Assembly: GCA_043806395.1 (NCBI GenBank)
Contig: JAZDHC010000154.1
Coordinates: forward strand, 1 to 42,187
Direction of reading: 5' to 3'
DNA: 42,187 nt
Origin: CG2-30-40-21 sp043806395
GTDB taxonomy: Bacteria; UBA9089; CG2-30-40-21
Shown here: positions 23,021 through 31,898 of the stretch, in pieces
How the letters are laid out: every line of letters begins with the position of its first letter
Position numbering within the stretch: the stretch's first letter is position 1
Translations under genes and position numbers: made by a program
Notes under the pieces: generated by a model
Seen by the model: only the letters and a program-made list of their open reading frames with translations
Told to the model about the DNA's origin: nothing
Databases searched by the model: none

Positions 23021-24388
23021 ATGTCGAGCATATCACCCAAGGTATTAAGAAAAAGAAAAAAACATGTGCTTATTGTCCTTATCTCTATCCTATCCATCTT
23101 ATTGCTATTTAATTTGTGGGGCTGGTCTTTTTACCTTCAAGCAAAACACTTTCTGGATGAGGAACTTGGTAAACGACTTATAGCTATTGCAGCAATTACA
23201 TCCTTGCAAGTATCACCAGAATTGATAAAATCAATAAAGGAAAGAACCATAGATGATGCTCAAGCCTTCAATTTCAGAGAGTATTTAGCTACAGTCAATG
23301 AGGAGAACAATCTGGAAAGTGTTTTCATTATTGATAAGGAGAATAATTATATTCTTGATGCTGGATCTGTTCAATTAGAAGGGGGGAAATATCGATGTCT
23401 GAATATTGAAGATACTACTAAAATCCTTGATGCTTCGTTGGGTAAATCCTCTTGTTCCAAGCTATATCGTAATGGAAAGGAGATGTTTAAAACAGGTTTT
23501 GCCCCATTGAAGGATACTTCTGGTGAGGTAATAGCTATACTTGGGGTTGATGCCAGCCCTAAATTTTTGAGGGTTTTATCTAAGATACAGAATACTCTGA
23601 TTTTTTTTGGGATAATCAGCCTTGCTCTGGGTGTTCTCTATGTATTTATTTTGCTTGCAGTTATAAATGGATTTATCTCTACCCAAGAGGCAATATTTCA
23701 TGCAGAAAAGCTTGCCAGTCTTGGCCGTTTGTCAGCCGGGATGGCTCATGATATCAGGAACCCTCTGCAAATAATTAACAGTACCTATGAGTCATTAAGG
23801 AAACGGCATCTTCCTCAGGACATTCAAGATGAGATGTTTGATTATATTCCCGATGAGATAAAAAATTTGAACAAAAAGATCAATAGTTTTCTTTCACAGA
23901 CTAAGGATGCCCCACTTGAGATTGAGTTAAATAATCTAAAGGTATTACTTGACCGTATCATTGAAAGGATGTCTCCAGATTTAGAAAGGGCAAATGTCAG
24001 GATAAATAATCATATCGAATCAGAGATTGGTGAATTTTATTTTGACAAACAACAGATGGAAGGGGTATTCCAGAACCTTATCCGCAATGCTATTGAAGCT
24101 ATGCCTGATGGTGGAGTAATTACCATCAAGGCATATCCTTATAAGGGTGGCAAGCAATTTGTGGTTATTGATGTTTCAGATACTGGATACGGCATTAATC
24201 AAAGGGACCAGAAAAAATTGTTTGAACCATTTTTTACTACCAAAGAACATGGCTATGGATTGGGAATGTCTATTGTATTTAGAATAATTCAGAAACATGG
24301 CGGGGAAATAAAGGTAAAGAGCAAGCCAGGTCAAGGCACAACCTTTACCATCCTTTTGCCATGGAAACAGGAGGAGCTAATTAAATGA
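23021..24388 (+). CDS. NtrB-like sensor histidine kinase, membrane-bound
   Basis: Two membrane spans (LIVLISILSILLLFNLWGWSFYL near the N-terminus; IFFGIISLALGVLYVFILLAVI near residue 200) enclose an extracytoplasmic sensor region of about 150 residues (possibly PDC/Cache-like). No HAMP domain is evident. HisKA follows with the H-box LSAGMAHDIRNPLQII, then a HATPase domain with N-box NLIRNAIEAMP, G1 DVSDTGYGI and G2 TTKEHGYGLGMSI; all key residues are present. The start could be ATG 23009 or 23021; I prefer 23021, which has an AAGGATGG-like site at suitable distance. Its stop overlaps the next ATG by 4 bases, so kinase and regulator are translationally coupled. The signal is unknown. Confidence 0.88.
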   Translation: MSSISPKVLRKRKKHVLIVLISILSILLLFNLWGWSFYLQAKHFLDEELGKRLIAIAAITSLQVSPELIKSIKERTIDDAQAFNFREYLATVNEENNLESVFIIDKENNYILDAGSVQLEGGKYRCLNIEDTTKILDASLGKSSCSKLYRNGKEMFKTGFAPLKDTSGEVIAILGVDASPKFLRVLSKIQNTLIFFGIISLALGVLYVFILLAVINGFISTQEAIFHAEKLASLGRLSAGMAHDIRNPLQIINSTYESLRKRHLPQDIQDEMFDYIPDEIKNLNKKINSFLSQTKDAPLEIELNNLKVLLDRIIERMSPDLERANVRINNHIESEIGEFYFDKQQMEGVFQNLIRNAIEAMPDGGVITIKAYPYKGGKQFVVIDVSDTGYGINQRDQKKLFEPFFTTKEHGYGLGMSIVFRIIQKHGGEIKVKSKPGQGTTFTILLPWKQEELIK

Positions 24389-25752
24389 ATCTCTTAATCG
24401 TTGATGATGAAAAAAGAATATTGATGCTCTTAAAGCAATCCCTTCAAGACGAGGGGTATGAGGTAGAAACAGCCAATGATGGGTTTGAGGCAATTGAACG
24501 GATTAAAAAGCATGATTTTGATCTGGTCATCACAGATCTAAAGATGAGTGGAAAGGATGGAATAAGTGTTTTAAGAGAAACAAAAGCCCTTTCGCCCCGT
24601 ACAGAGGTAATTATGATAACCGCTTTTTCCTCAAATGAAACAGCGATTACAGCCATGAAAGAGGGTGTTTATGATTATCTTATCAAGCCGTTTGATACCA
24701 ACGAATTAAAACTATTAGTAAAAAGGGTTGAAGAAAAGCAGCAACTAAAAAAAGACAATATAGTGCTTAAGGAGAAATTAGAAACACCCTATAATTTTGA
24801 CAACATTATTGGCAAGAGTGCCAGTATGCACAAAATATTTGACCTGATAAAACAGGTTGCTCCAACCAATACCACGGTATTGATACTTGGCGAAAGCGGT
24901 ACAGGTAAGGAATTGATTTCAAAGGCTATCCATTACAATAGCTCCAGAAGGGATAAGCCCTTTATGGCTGTTCATTGTGCAGCCATGGTGGAGACTCTCT
25001 TAGAAAGCGAGCTGTTTGGTCATGAAAAGGGGGCATTTACTGGTGCACATGTCAGAAAACTCGGACGATTTGAATTGGCAAAGGGTGGTACTATATTTCT
25101 GGATGAAATAGGAGAAGTCGCTCCATCTATTCAGGTGAAGCTCCTTCGTGTACTTCAAGAAAGGGAATTCTTTCGTGTTGGCGGAGAAACAGTGGTAAAA
25201 GCAGATGTTCGGGTTATTACTGCCACCAACAAGGATCTCGAACAGGCTATTAAGGGTGGTGATTTCAGAGAGGATCTGTTTTATCGACTGAATGTTTTCC
25301 CCATTATTCTGCCACCGCTTAAGGATCGACGGGATGATATCCCCGGATTGGTCAGGCATTTTGTCAAGAAATTTGGACAGGAAGGCAAAGAGATACGGAA
25401 TGAGGTTATGCTCTGCTTGATGCAGTATAGATGGACTGGAAACCTTCGAGAGTTAGAGAATATAGTGGAAAGGGCATTGATTATTTCCGGGGATGGACCA
25501 ATTACCCTATCCTGTATCCCAAGTCATATCCAAAATGAACAAGTATCTCCTGTCTCTGTAAATATTCCTGATGAGGGTGTATCTTTAGAAAAGATTGAAC
25601 ATGAATATATTCTTAAGGCTATAGAAAAAGCAAAGGGAAATAAGAGTAAGGCAGCCAAACTACTTGGTATTACCCGACGGGCACTTTATTCAAGGATGGA
25701 AAGGTTTGATAGGGGAGGGGATATTGAAGGAGAAATAGAAGAAGAGGAGTAA
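24385..25752 (+). CDS. NtrC-family sigma-54-dependent response regulator
   Basis: Three domains. The receiver (1-120) has the acidic pair in VDDEKR, phospho-acceptor Asp in LVITDLKMSG, and Lys in YDYLIKPF. The AAA+ domain (about 140-370) has Walker A GESGTGKE, the sigma-54-contacting loop GAFTGA intact, Walker B GGTIFLDEIGE and the arginine-rich sensor region REDLFYRLNVFPI. A Fis-type HTH (about 405-445, NKSKAAKLLGITRRALYSRM) is followed by an acidic tail. It activates sigma-54 RNA polymerase from distant sites. Likely targets in this window are the two -24/-12 promoters at 22501-22516 and 3546-3561, both with shared dyads upstream. This recalls PilS/PilR control of pili; the link is inference. 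Confidence 0.93.
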   Translation: MNLLIVDDEKRILMLLKQSLQDEGYEVETANDGFEAIERIKKHDFDLVITDLKMSGKDGISVLRETKALSPRTEVIMITAFSSNETAITAMKEGVYDYLIKPFDTNELKLLVKRVEEKQQLKKDNIVLKEKLETPYNFDNIIGKSASMHKIFDLIKQVAPTNTTVLILGESGTGKELISKAIHYNSSRRDKPFMAVHCAAMVETLLESELFGHEKGAFTGAHVRKLGRFELAKGGTIFLDEIGEVAPSIQVKLLRVLQEREFFRVGGETVVKADVRVITATNKDLEQAIKGGDFREDLFYRLNVFPIILPPLKDRRDDIPGLVRHFVKKFGQEGKEIRNEVMLCLMQYRWTGNLRELENIVERALIISGDGPITLSCIPSHIQNEQVSPVSVNIPDEGVSLEKIEHEYILKAIEKAKGNKSKAAKLLGITRRALYSRMERFDRGGDIEGEIEEEE

Positions 25753-25763
25753 ATATTATAGGG

Positions 25764-26081
25764 CATGGTTCAAAACTGTTCATTGTACATGCCATTAGTA
25801 AGTGCAACAATATTGCGGTCAGCCTGTCAGAATATGGGATTGAGGAAGGTGGATATATATACATAGCGGATTCGGCGTTGATTACAGAGGATAATCTTAA
25901 GAAGATAGGGCTGTTCATAAGTCGGCTACCTGCAACTTATAAGGAACATGATCGAATAATCAAAGAAGCCGTAGAAAAAAATAGCTGGCAAGAGATAGGG
26001 GTTATAGCCGAGACAAAAGGAATTGCGAGGCGACCAAATGCATATTACCGTGGATACGATGAGGGAGAAGTAAAGCTATAA
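25764..26081 (+). pseudogene. IS1634-type transposase fragment
   Basis: The frame from about 25773 to TAA 26079-26081 encodes about 100 residues resembling the central part of IS1634/IS4-type transposases: GGYIYIADSALITEDNLKKIGLFISRLPATYKE, with the typical ADSAL and sRLPATY motifs, then W...IARRPNAYYRGY. Intact proteins are about 500 aa, so both ends are missing. The 3' end is cut by the palindromic element at 26077. Confidence 0.7.
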
Positions 26082-26199
26082 GCACCCGACCATAAACATC
26101 TGTAACATTAATGTAGCGGAGGTCTTTAGACCTCCAATAGCTGGAAGGCTAAAGCCTTCCGCTACAAAAGTTATAGGTACTTATGGTCGGGTGCTTATA
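26077..26199. mobile_element. 123-bp palindromic element with 19-bp inverted ends
   Basis: TATAAGCACCCGACCATAA (26077-26095) is an exact inverted copy of 26181-26199. The middle holds the complete 53-bp double-hairpin repeat (26113-26165). The nested structure suggests either a MITE or a repeat inserted inside another palindrome. It supplies the stop codon of the transposase fragment. Confidence 0.75.
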
Positions 26200-26253
26200 T
26201 GGTTTCAAAATTTCCTCCTATAAAATTTTATGTAAAGTTTAAGCCCTTTATTA

Positions 26254-26943
26254 TTATTTCCCATGTGAAATCATCCCCCAAAAAAGTCTCCAAAAAAATA
26301 CATGAGCCTTTCTAAAGGTAGGGAGTTTTGACTTGCCCCATTTTCTTTCGTATTCATGGCTGGCAGTTTCCCTTACCTTATGCCCCATCCGTAAACATGT
26401 TATAATCATTTCATGTTCTATATCAAAGTCATTGGCTGCTAATTTCAAGCTCAAAAATACATCCCTTTTGATTGCCCTGAAACCATTCAGCACATCAGTC
26501 AATTGGGTTTTATACCTCAGGTTTATTATCAGGGTAATCAATCCACCGCCAACCATTCTAAGATAATTGGAGGTATTTCCGTGAAACTCATCGCTTCCGC
26601 CCATCATCCTTGAGGCAATGACCATATCAGCCTGTCCACAGGTTATCAGTTGAACCAAGTTAGGAATATCAGACGGTTCATGAGAGCCATCTGCATCTAT
26701 AAAAACAAGGATATTCCCCTTTGCAGCCTCTGCACCCATTTTATAAGCATCACCCTTTCCCAGTCCATTATCTAAAATCACCCTTGCCCCGGCTTGTTCG
26801 GCAAACTCCATTGTTTTATCCTTAGAATGTCCATCTACAACCAGAACTTCATCCGCATAAGGCTTGACCTGTTTAACAACCGATTGTATTCCTCCAGCCT
26901 CATCCTTTGCTACGATAATTACGGTTATGGTTTCTGTACTCAT
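26254..26943 (-). CDS. family 2 glycosyltransferase (polyprenyl-phosphate sugar transferase type)
   Basis: 229 aa GT-A fold: ITVIIVAKDEAGGI at the N-terminus, DEVLVVDGHSKDKT, then the metal-binding IDADGSHEP, MVIASRMMGG and QLTDVLNGFRAIKRDVF, a pattern typical of dolichol-/undecaprenyl-phosphate mannose or glucose synthases. It transfers a sugar from a nucleotide donor, probably to a lipid carrier at the inner face of the membrane. There is no membrane anchor, as in soluble DPM1-type enzymes. AGGAG lies upstream of ATG 26943. The gene sits alone within a repeat-bounded segment, which hints at acquisition by transfer. Confidence 0.88.
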   Translation of the reverse strand: MSTETITVIIVAKDEAGGIQSVVKQVKPYADEVLVVDGHSKDKTMEFAEQAGARVILDNGLGKGDAYKMGAEAAKGNILVFIDADGSHEPSDIPNLVQLITCGQADMVIASRMMGGSDEFHGNTSNYLRMVGGGLITLIINLRYKTQLTDVLNGFRAIKRDVFLSLKLAANDFDIEHEMIITCLRMGHKVRETASHEYERKWGKSKLPTFRKAHVFFWRLFWGMISHGK

Positions 26944-26990
26944 ATTTTTGCTCCTATCGCCAGATTACTTCTTCCGTCAGCTTCGCTGCC

Positions 26991-27054
26991 ACCTTCCTCA
27001 AGGAGGAAGGCTTTTCCTAAGTCCCCCTCCTTGAGGAAGGTGTCACGCAGTGAC
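26991..27054. repeat. dispersed palindromic repeat (cctccttgaggaagg type)
   Basis: accttcctcaaggagg (26991-27006) is an exact inverted copy of 27026-27041, followed by a second palindrome gtcacgcagtgac (27042-27054). It lies in the leader of the glycosyltransferase gene. It resembles short repeats common in environmental genomes. Confidence 0.7.
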
Positions 27055-27165
27055 AGGGGGAGTTATTTCTTTTGCTTGCCGTTAATTATATTGTAAATAC
27101 CTGTCAGTTTGTTACACTGATTTGAACCATGCCCAAATTATTTAATCATATCCATCTGTTTCAAT

Positions 27166-28489
27166 TTACTTTTTCCTCAACTTCCTATAAACCTCAGGCA
27201 ATAAAAGTCTAATAACCTCTCCCATAAACTCCTCATCCTTAAACATTCTGACAAAGAACTCCTCATTTTGCTCATATCGAATTGCCGCAATATCCTTAAA
27301 CTGCTGTTCAAATATTTTTTCAAAGGTTGATTGAGGGTTGTTTTTAGCAAGATCGACTAATCGTTCATTTGCCATGAAGTCCTGTGTTAGCTGTGCTAAC
27401 ACCTTATCCATTTCTAAAAAGTTGGTACCAAACCGCTCATTAATTTTTTCGATGATAACCGACAACGGCTCCTTTTTCTTATCTTTGCCCCCAATGTTCC
27501 CTTTGGCTGCATATATCTCTGAACTATCAAATATAGGGATACTACCCTCAAAGTCCTTTTCAATTTTGTATTTATCAAGCAAAACCTTGTCATCAACAAT
27601 TATCTTATCCATCTTACCCTTGGGCATAAGCTTGAGTAAAAATTTTGCATAGACACTAAACTTTTGCATTTCTATATCAAACATTCTACAAACCTGCGTA
27701 ATAAAGGCATAAAGCCGCAAAAAACGGGCAAGTCCTGTTTTTATCTCGTCTTGCTCCTTTGCGTCTTTTGCTGAAAAGCGGTCAAGTGCCGGTTGTAGTG
27801 AAGCGGCTAACTTTCCAATATCAGGTATTTCCTGCTGAGCTGTTTTATAATAAATTTTTGCAAAAAGCTCAATTTCGGACTGTTGCCACAAATGATATTC
27901 ATCAAGTGTGTTTTTAATGTCCTTGATAATATTAGGGCTTGCTTCCTCTGACAAAATTACAGCTTGATAATACGGTTCAAATGATTTCTTTATTTCATCA
28001 GCAGTATTGACAAAATCAAGCACAAAGGTGTCTTCTTTGCCTGACATCGTGCGGTTTAATCGAGATAAAGTCTGCACTGCTTTAACCCCTGATAATTTCT
28101 TATCAACAAACATCGTGTGAAGTAGCGGCTCATCAAACCCTGTTTGATATTTTTCAGCAACAATAAGCACATTAAATTCATCAGAATTAAAATATTCGGG
28201 TAGTTGCTTTTCCTTAATACTCTTTCCGTCCGCAGTTTTGTTTAGTTTTTCCTCTGTATATTCTATCCCCTCATCGTTAACAACACCCGAAAAGGCAACC
28301 AAAATATCCAAATCATCGTATTTTTTATCTTTAATGTATCTCTTAAATTAAGGTCAAAAGTGTGTGGGATTCTAACGCCAGTTCTTTATCAAAAGAATTC
28401 ACCCCACCCTTGATATATCCACCCTTAGTGATGAGATAATGTTCTATAGCTTCTTCAAGTTTTTTCTCTCTGTGGTCAAAATCAGACAT
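27166..28489 (-). pseudogene. hsdR: type I restriction enzyme HsdR with large internal deletion
   Basis: The C-terminal part (27166 to about 28345) contains the last helicase motifs and C-terminal domain of HsdR: KKYDDLDILVAFSG, NVLIVAEKYQTGFDEP, AVQTLSRLNRT (motif VI). Upstream, 28343-28489 encodes a separate N-terminus, MSDFDHREKKLEEA...LITKGGYIKGGV, which matches HsdR N-termini and stops after 48 residues. Several hundred residues between them (nuclease motif, Walker A and B) are missing, and the two parts are out of frame. Restriction activity is therefore lost. A TTG-started 381-aa C-terminal peptide could still be made. Confidence 0.85.
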
Positions 28490-28504
28490 TTTACACGACC
28501 TCCC

Positions 28505-29797
28505 TTATAATGTGAAAATTGCGTACAGGGGCACGGATTTTATACCATTTTCAAATCCGAAGTTTTTAGATGATACTCTTATAATATATTGGGGCGAATA
28601 CTTTTTCCTGTAAATCACCATGCTTTTCGCCTTAGTATTGTGTGCAGCTTTAACCTCCACAGGAATTACATGTCCTTCTTTAACAATCAAAAAATCAATT
28701 TCAGCTACACCCTTTGATTCCCAATACATAAGGGCATATCCATTTGACGCCAATGCACAGGCAACATAGTTTTCCGTAAATGCTCCTGAAAACTGTTTGA
28801 TTTCCGGAGAGTTTAAGGATTGCAATGTGATGCCGGCTTTTGCCGATAAAAGTCCAATATCATTCATATAAAGCTTAAAACTCGATAGATCCTGATAAGC
28901 AACAGGAGGCATATAGCCATGTTCGCACTTAACACATCGAAGAACCACACCCGAACTAACCAGCCAATCAATGGATTCACCGAATAACGAGGCACGAGCA
29001 CCGCTTTTAATCATCTTATATTGAAATTTCTTATTCTCTTTTGCCAATTGTGTCGGAATTGAGTCATATGCTCCTTTTATGCGCATACTTTCAGTATTTG
29101 TTGCGTATTTTGTCATGTCGGAGATATATGCATTTAAAATTAACTCCTTTATTTCCCTTTCGTTTATCACAACTTGCCTTGACACATGTGTTCCTACCAC
29201 TGCAGGCATTCCTCCGGTTACAAGGTAATCGTTGTAATCTGAAATCGCTTCTTTATGAAGTATTTCAGGCATTGGAAAATTATCATTATGGTGAGATCTG
29301 ATGTTGTCAATAAGCAAATCTTTACCTTTTGCCCATAAAAATTCTTCAAAATCCAACGGGTGCATGAATTCAATAAAAACCTTCCCTACAGGAAAAGAAA
29401 ATCTGTTGCGATTTATTGCAACCCCCAAAAGACTGCCAGCTGCAATGATATGGTATTCTGGAGCAATTTCTGCAAAGTATTTTAGAGAAGTAAGTGCTCT
29501 TTCGCAAAGCTGGATTTCGTCAAAAAATATGAGTGTCTCAGATACCTCTATTTCTGCGTGGAAGTACTGTTCTAATATTTTTATGATTCTTTCCGGTGAA
29601 ATAGCACCTTCAAAATAGGGAATAATCCCAATTTCCAGTTCAAAGTTAACATAAACCATATTTTTATAGTTCTTTTTGCCAAATTCACAAATGGCATATG
29701 TTTTGCCCACTTGCCTGGCTCCATGAATTAACATTGGCATTCGATTTTGCTGTTGATTCTTCCATTTTAACAATTTTTCAGTGATTTTTCTTCTCAT
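28505..29797 (-). CDS. AAA+ ATPase with DUF4143 domain
   Basis: 430 aa. An N-terminal P-loop domain (Walker A HGARQVGKTY, Walker B TLIFFDEIQLC) and a C-terminal DUF4143-type domain with a nuclease-like core (FTENYVACAL...YWESKGVAEIDFLI...VIPVEVKA). The E, D and ExK are arranged as in PD-(D/E)XK folds. GAGGGA precedes ATG 29797. It lies between hsdS and hsdR remnants, so it probably inserted into, or is carried by, the restriction locus. Members of this family are very common, appear mobile, and have no agreed function; a defence or toxin-like role is only a guess. Confidence 0.85.
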   Translation of the reverse strand: MRRKITEKLLKWKNQQQNRMPMLIHGARQVGKTYAICEFGKKNYKNMVYVNFELEIGIIPYFEGAISPERIIKILEQYFHAEIEVSETLIFFDEIQLCERALTSLKYFAEIAPEYHIIAAGSLLGVAINRNRFSFPVGKVFIEFMHPLDFEEFLWAKGKDLLIDNIRSHHNDNFPMPEILHKEAISDYNDYLVTGGMPAVVGTHVSRQVVINEREIKELILNAYISDMTKYATNTESMRIKGAYDSIPTQLAKENKKFQYKMIKSGARASLFGESIDWLVSSGVVLRCVKCEHGYMPPVAYQDLSSFKLYMNDIGLLSAKAGITLQSLNSPEIKQFSGAFTENYVACALASNGYALMYWESKGVAEIDFLIVKEGHVIPVEVKAAHNTKAKSMVIYRKKYSPQYIIRVSSKNFGFENGIKSVPLYAIFTL

Positions 29798-29896
29798 TAG
29801 TATCCCTCAGTTTTTAAAGAATACATTGAACCTATTGTCTAAATATTAACATATATAATTATATTTGTCAATAATAATGTATTCAAAAACATTTAT

Positions 29897-30561
29897 TCAA
29901 ATATAAAAAGGTTTATTGGAAACTTCCTTTTTGCCGGTTACACATTCGTAGATTAGGGATTTTTTGTAGGCGGTTAGTTTTTCTATGAGTTTTTGCTTGC
30001 CGGTTATTAACTTGTCAATTTGACTGCACTTGCGGTCAAGATACTTTATTATTGTATTAATTTCAATTTCTGTTTAAACTGGAATAGCTATATTACCCAC
30101 AGTTGCTGTGTTTAAATTTAACTGTGTTCCCATTTTCCCCAACCCACCATAACATTCTCCTAAATTAAGAATCTGATAAAGCCAATTTTTATATAAACTT
30201 TGCAATACAGGAAAATATACAAACCCATCATGAATGCAACATTTTATTTTTGCAATACAAGGCTTCCCTACAGTAGCACAAATACTTACAAATAAACTTT
30301 CTGGTTCAAGTTTAACACTTAAACTTGAACCCAATTCAGAAAGTTTTTCACCTGCACTAAGTAAATACTTATCTGACGAAGTTACATCACTTATTCGAAC
30401 CCACTCATAATCTCCGTTTTCATCATAATACTTACTATCGTCAATTGGTCTGGGACTGGCACCACGCTTGATACTACTTAATGATTTAATTCGGCAAACT
30501 TCCACCCCTCCGGTATTTCCCCAATCCACTCAATCCCACTATTCTTCATCACTCTTTCCAT
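29897..30561 (-). pseudogene. hsdS: type I specificity subunit HsdS, frameshifted and interrupted
   Basis: The frame from ATG 30561 reads MERVMKNSGIEWIGEIPEGWK, the usual HsdS start, then shifts at about 30505 into the frame that continues VCRIKSLSSIKRGASP through a target-recognition domain to a TAA at 30074-30076 after GNIAIPV. In the same frame beyond that stop the protein continues TEIEINTIIKYLDRK...LIEKLTAYKKSLIYECVTGK, the normal HsdS coiled-coil end, to TGA 29897. There are thus two lesions (frameshift and nonsense), and only one recognition domain remains where two are usual. Confidence 0.85.
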
Positions 30562-30578
30562 TATTCAAACACCGCCCA

Positions 30579-31583
30579 TTACTTTTTCTCAATTTGTTTC
30601 TTTGCTGATTCAATTGCTTGCATAAAGTGTTTTTCAACCTCAGTTATTTCATCATCAGACATCTTCTTATATTTCCCATATTCTTCCAATGCCTTTTTCG
30701 TAGCATCTTCATTGGAAACTTTTCCCTTATGCTCTAAAATATCGTGCCTTGCCAGTTTTAAGAATCCGTCCAGAGTTTCTATCCATTCCTTCATATGCAT
30801 TGGTATTCTTCGTCTTGCCTGCATTTCAGCCAAATCAAGAAACGCAGAAACAATCAAATTCAAACCTTCTATTTCCTCTTCAGTAAGATAGTTTTTTGCA
30901 ACTGAAATATCTACTTTTTGTGGCTTTGTTCCTGAAAAATTAGTAAGCCCCATAAATGGCTTTTTTGCATCTGCCCGAAGCATTATTACCTCAGCCGCTG
31001 TATGTTTATGAGCCGCCCAATGCATTTTATTTTGTATAGTTTGAAAAAATCTCTTTGATGTATCAATTGAAGGATTATAATCTACACTTGTTGCATAAAT
31101 ATCAAGTACCTTTCTCCAAAAGACTTTTTCTGATGAACGAATATCTCGAATTCTATCAAGCAATTCATCAAAATAGTTACCGCCACCAGCTTTTTTAAGA
31201 AGGTCATCATTCATTGTAAAGCCTTTAATGATATATTCATTTAATCGCTTAGTTGCCCATATTCTAAACTGTGTTCCACGAAGGGATTTTACACGATAAC
31301 CGACTGAAATAATTACATCAAGATTATAGTAATCAACAGCTCTTTCAACAGTTCTGTCCCCTTCATTTTGAACTGTTGCAAAATTTGCAACAGTTGAATT
31401 CCTTCTTAATTCGCCTTCTTCAAAAACATTTTTTATGTGCCTTGAAATTACAGATTTATCTCTTTGAAAAAGTTCTGCAATTTGATTGAGCGACAGCCAA
31501 ACTGACTCGTCTTCCATCCTTACATCAATCTTTGTCTGCCCATCTTCGGTCTGATAAATAATTAACTCAGATTTATTATCCAT
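30579..31583 (-). CDS. rhuM: RhuM-family protein
   Basis: 334 aa matching the RhuM family (first described near a Salmonella virulence locus): LIIYQTEDGQTKIDVRMEDESVWLSLNQIAELFQRDKSVISRHIKNVFEEGEL at the start (a helix-turn-helix-like region), YYNLDVIISVGYRVKSLRGTQFRIWA in the middle, and a helical C-terminus. GAGGTG lies upstream of ATG 31583. It sits 17 bases after the hsdM remnant and 17 before hsdS; rhuM genes inside type I restriction operons are common. The molecular function is not known. The gene is intact although its neighbours are broken. Confidence 0.9.
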   Translation of the reverse strand: MDNKSELIIYQTEDGQTKIDVRMEDESVWLSLNQIAELFQRDKSVISRHIKNVFEEGELRRNSTVANFATVQNEGDRTVERAVDYYNLDVIISVGYRVKSLRGTQFRIWATKRLNEYIIKGFTMNDDLLKKAGGGNYFDELLDRIRDIRSSEKVFWRKVLDIYATSVDYNPSIDTSKRFFQTIQNKMHWAAHKHTAAEVIMLRADAKKPFMGLTNFSGTKPQKVDISVAKNYLTEEEIEGLNLIVSAFLDLAEMQARRRIPMHMKEWIETLDGFLKLARHDILEHKGKVSNEDATKKALEEYGKYKKMSDDEITEVEKHFMQAIESAKKQIEKK

Positions 31584-31600
31584 GTTTTTTCACCTCAAAT

Positions 31601-31893
31601 CTAATTTCTCAACTGTTCCAAAGCCCCCTCAAGCTCCTTTTCAATCTCCATAATCTCCGCCATAATATCGCTTGAGGCTTGCGGTGCAGCATATTTGTAA
31701 AAATACCTTGTGAACGGTATTTCATAGCCGATTTTGGTTTTACTCTTATCTATCCAGGCATCGGGAGCAAAAGGCAACACCTCTCTTGCAAAGTAGCTGT
31801 CAATATCATCGGTTAGAGGCACATTTTCAGTATCTCGCAAACTGCTGTCAGGCTGTTTTTCTCCTTTTTTGAGGACAGGAGGTGTAAAATTTC
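31601..31893 (-). pseudogene. hsdM: HsdM methyltransferase, C-terminal remnant
   Basis: About 97 residues match the extreme C-terminus of type I N6-adenine methyltransferases: SSLRDTENVPLTDDIDSYFAREVLPFAPDAWID, then KTKIGYEIPFTRYFY. The catalytic NPPF domain is gone; an in-frame stop and the end of the neighbouring methyltransferase gene (31899) border it. The modification function is lost. This explains why loss of hsdR would be needed for survival. Confidence 0.85.
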
Positions 31894-31898
31894 ACTTC

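Larger units (their letters stand above)
25761..27134. mobile_element. segment bounded by perfect 14-bp inverted repeats, carrying a transposase remnant and a glycosyltransferase
   Basis: GGGCATGGTTCAAA (25761-25774) and TTTGAACCATGCCC (27121-27134) are exact inverted copies. The same 13-bp core bounds the small element at 35787-35928 and occurs once more at 36265-36277. The right end shares about 27 of 29 bases with 35900-35928. Inside lie the IS1634-type remnant, a 123-bp palindromic element and a glycosyltransferase gene. It may be a cargo-carrying transposon derivative or a coincidental pair of solo ends. Confidence 0.5.
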
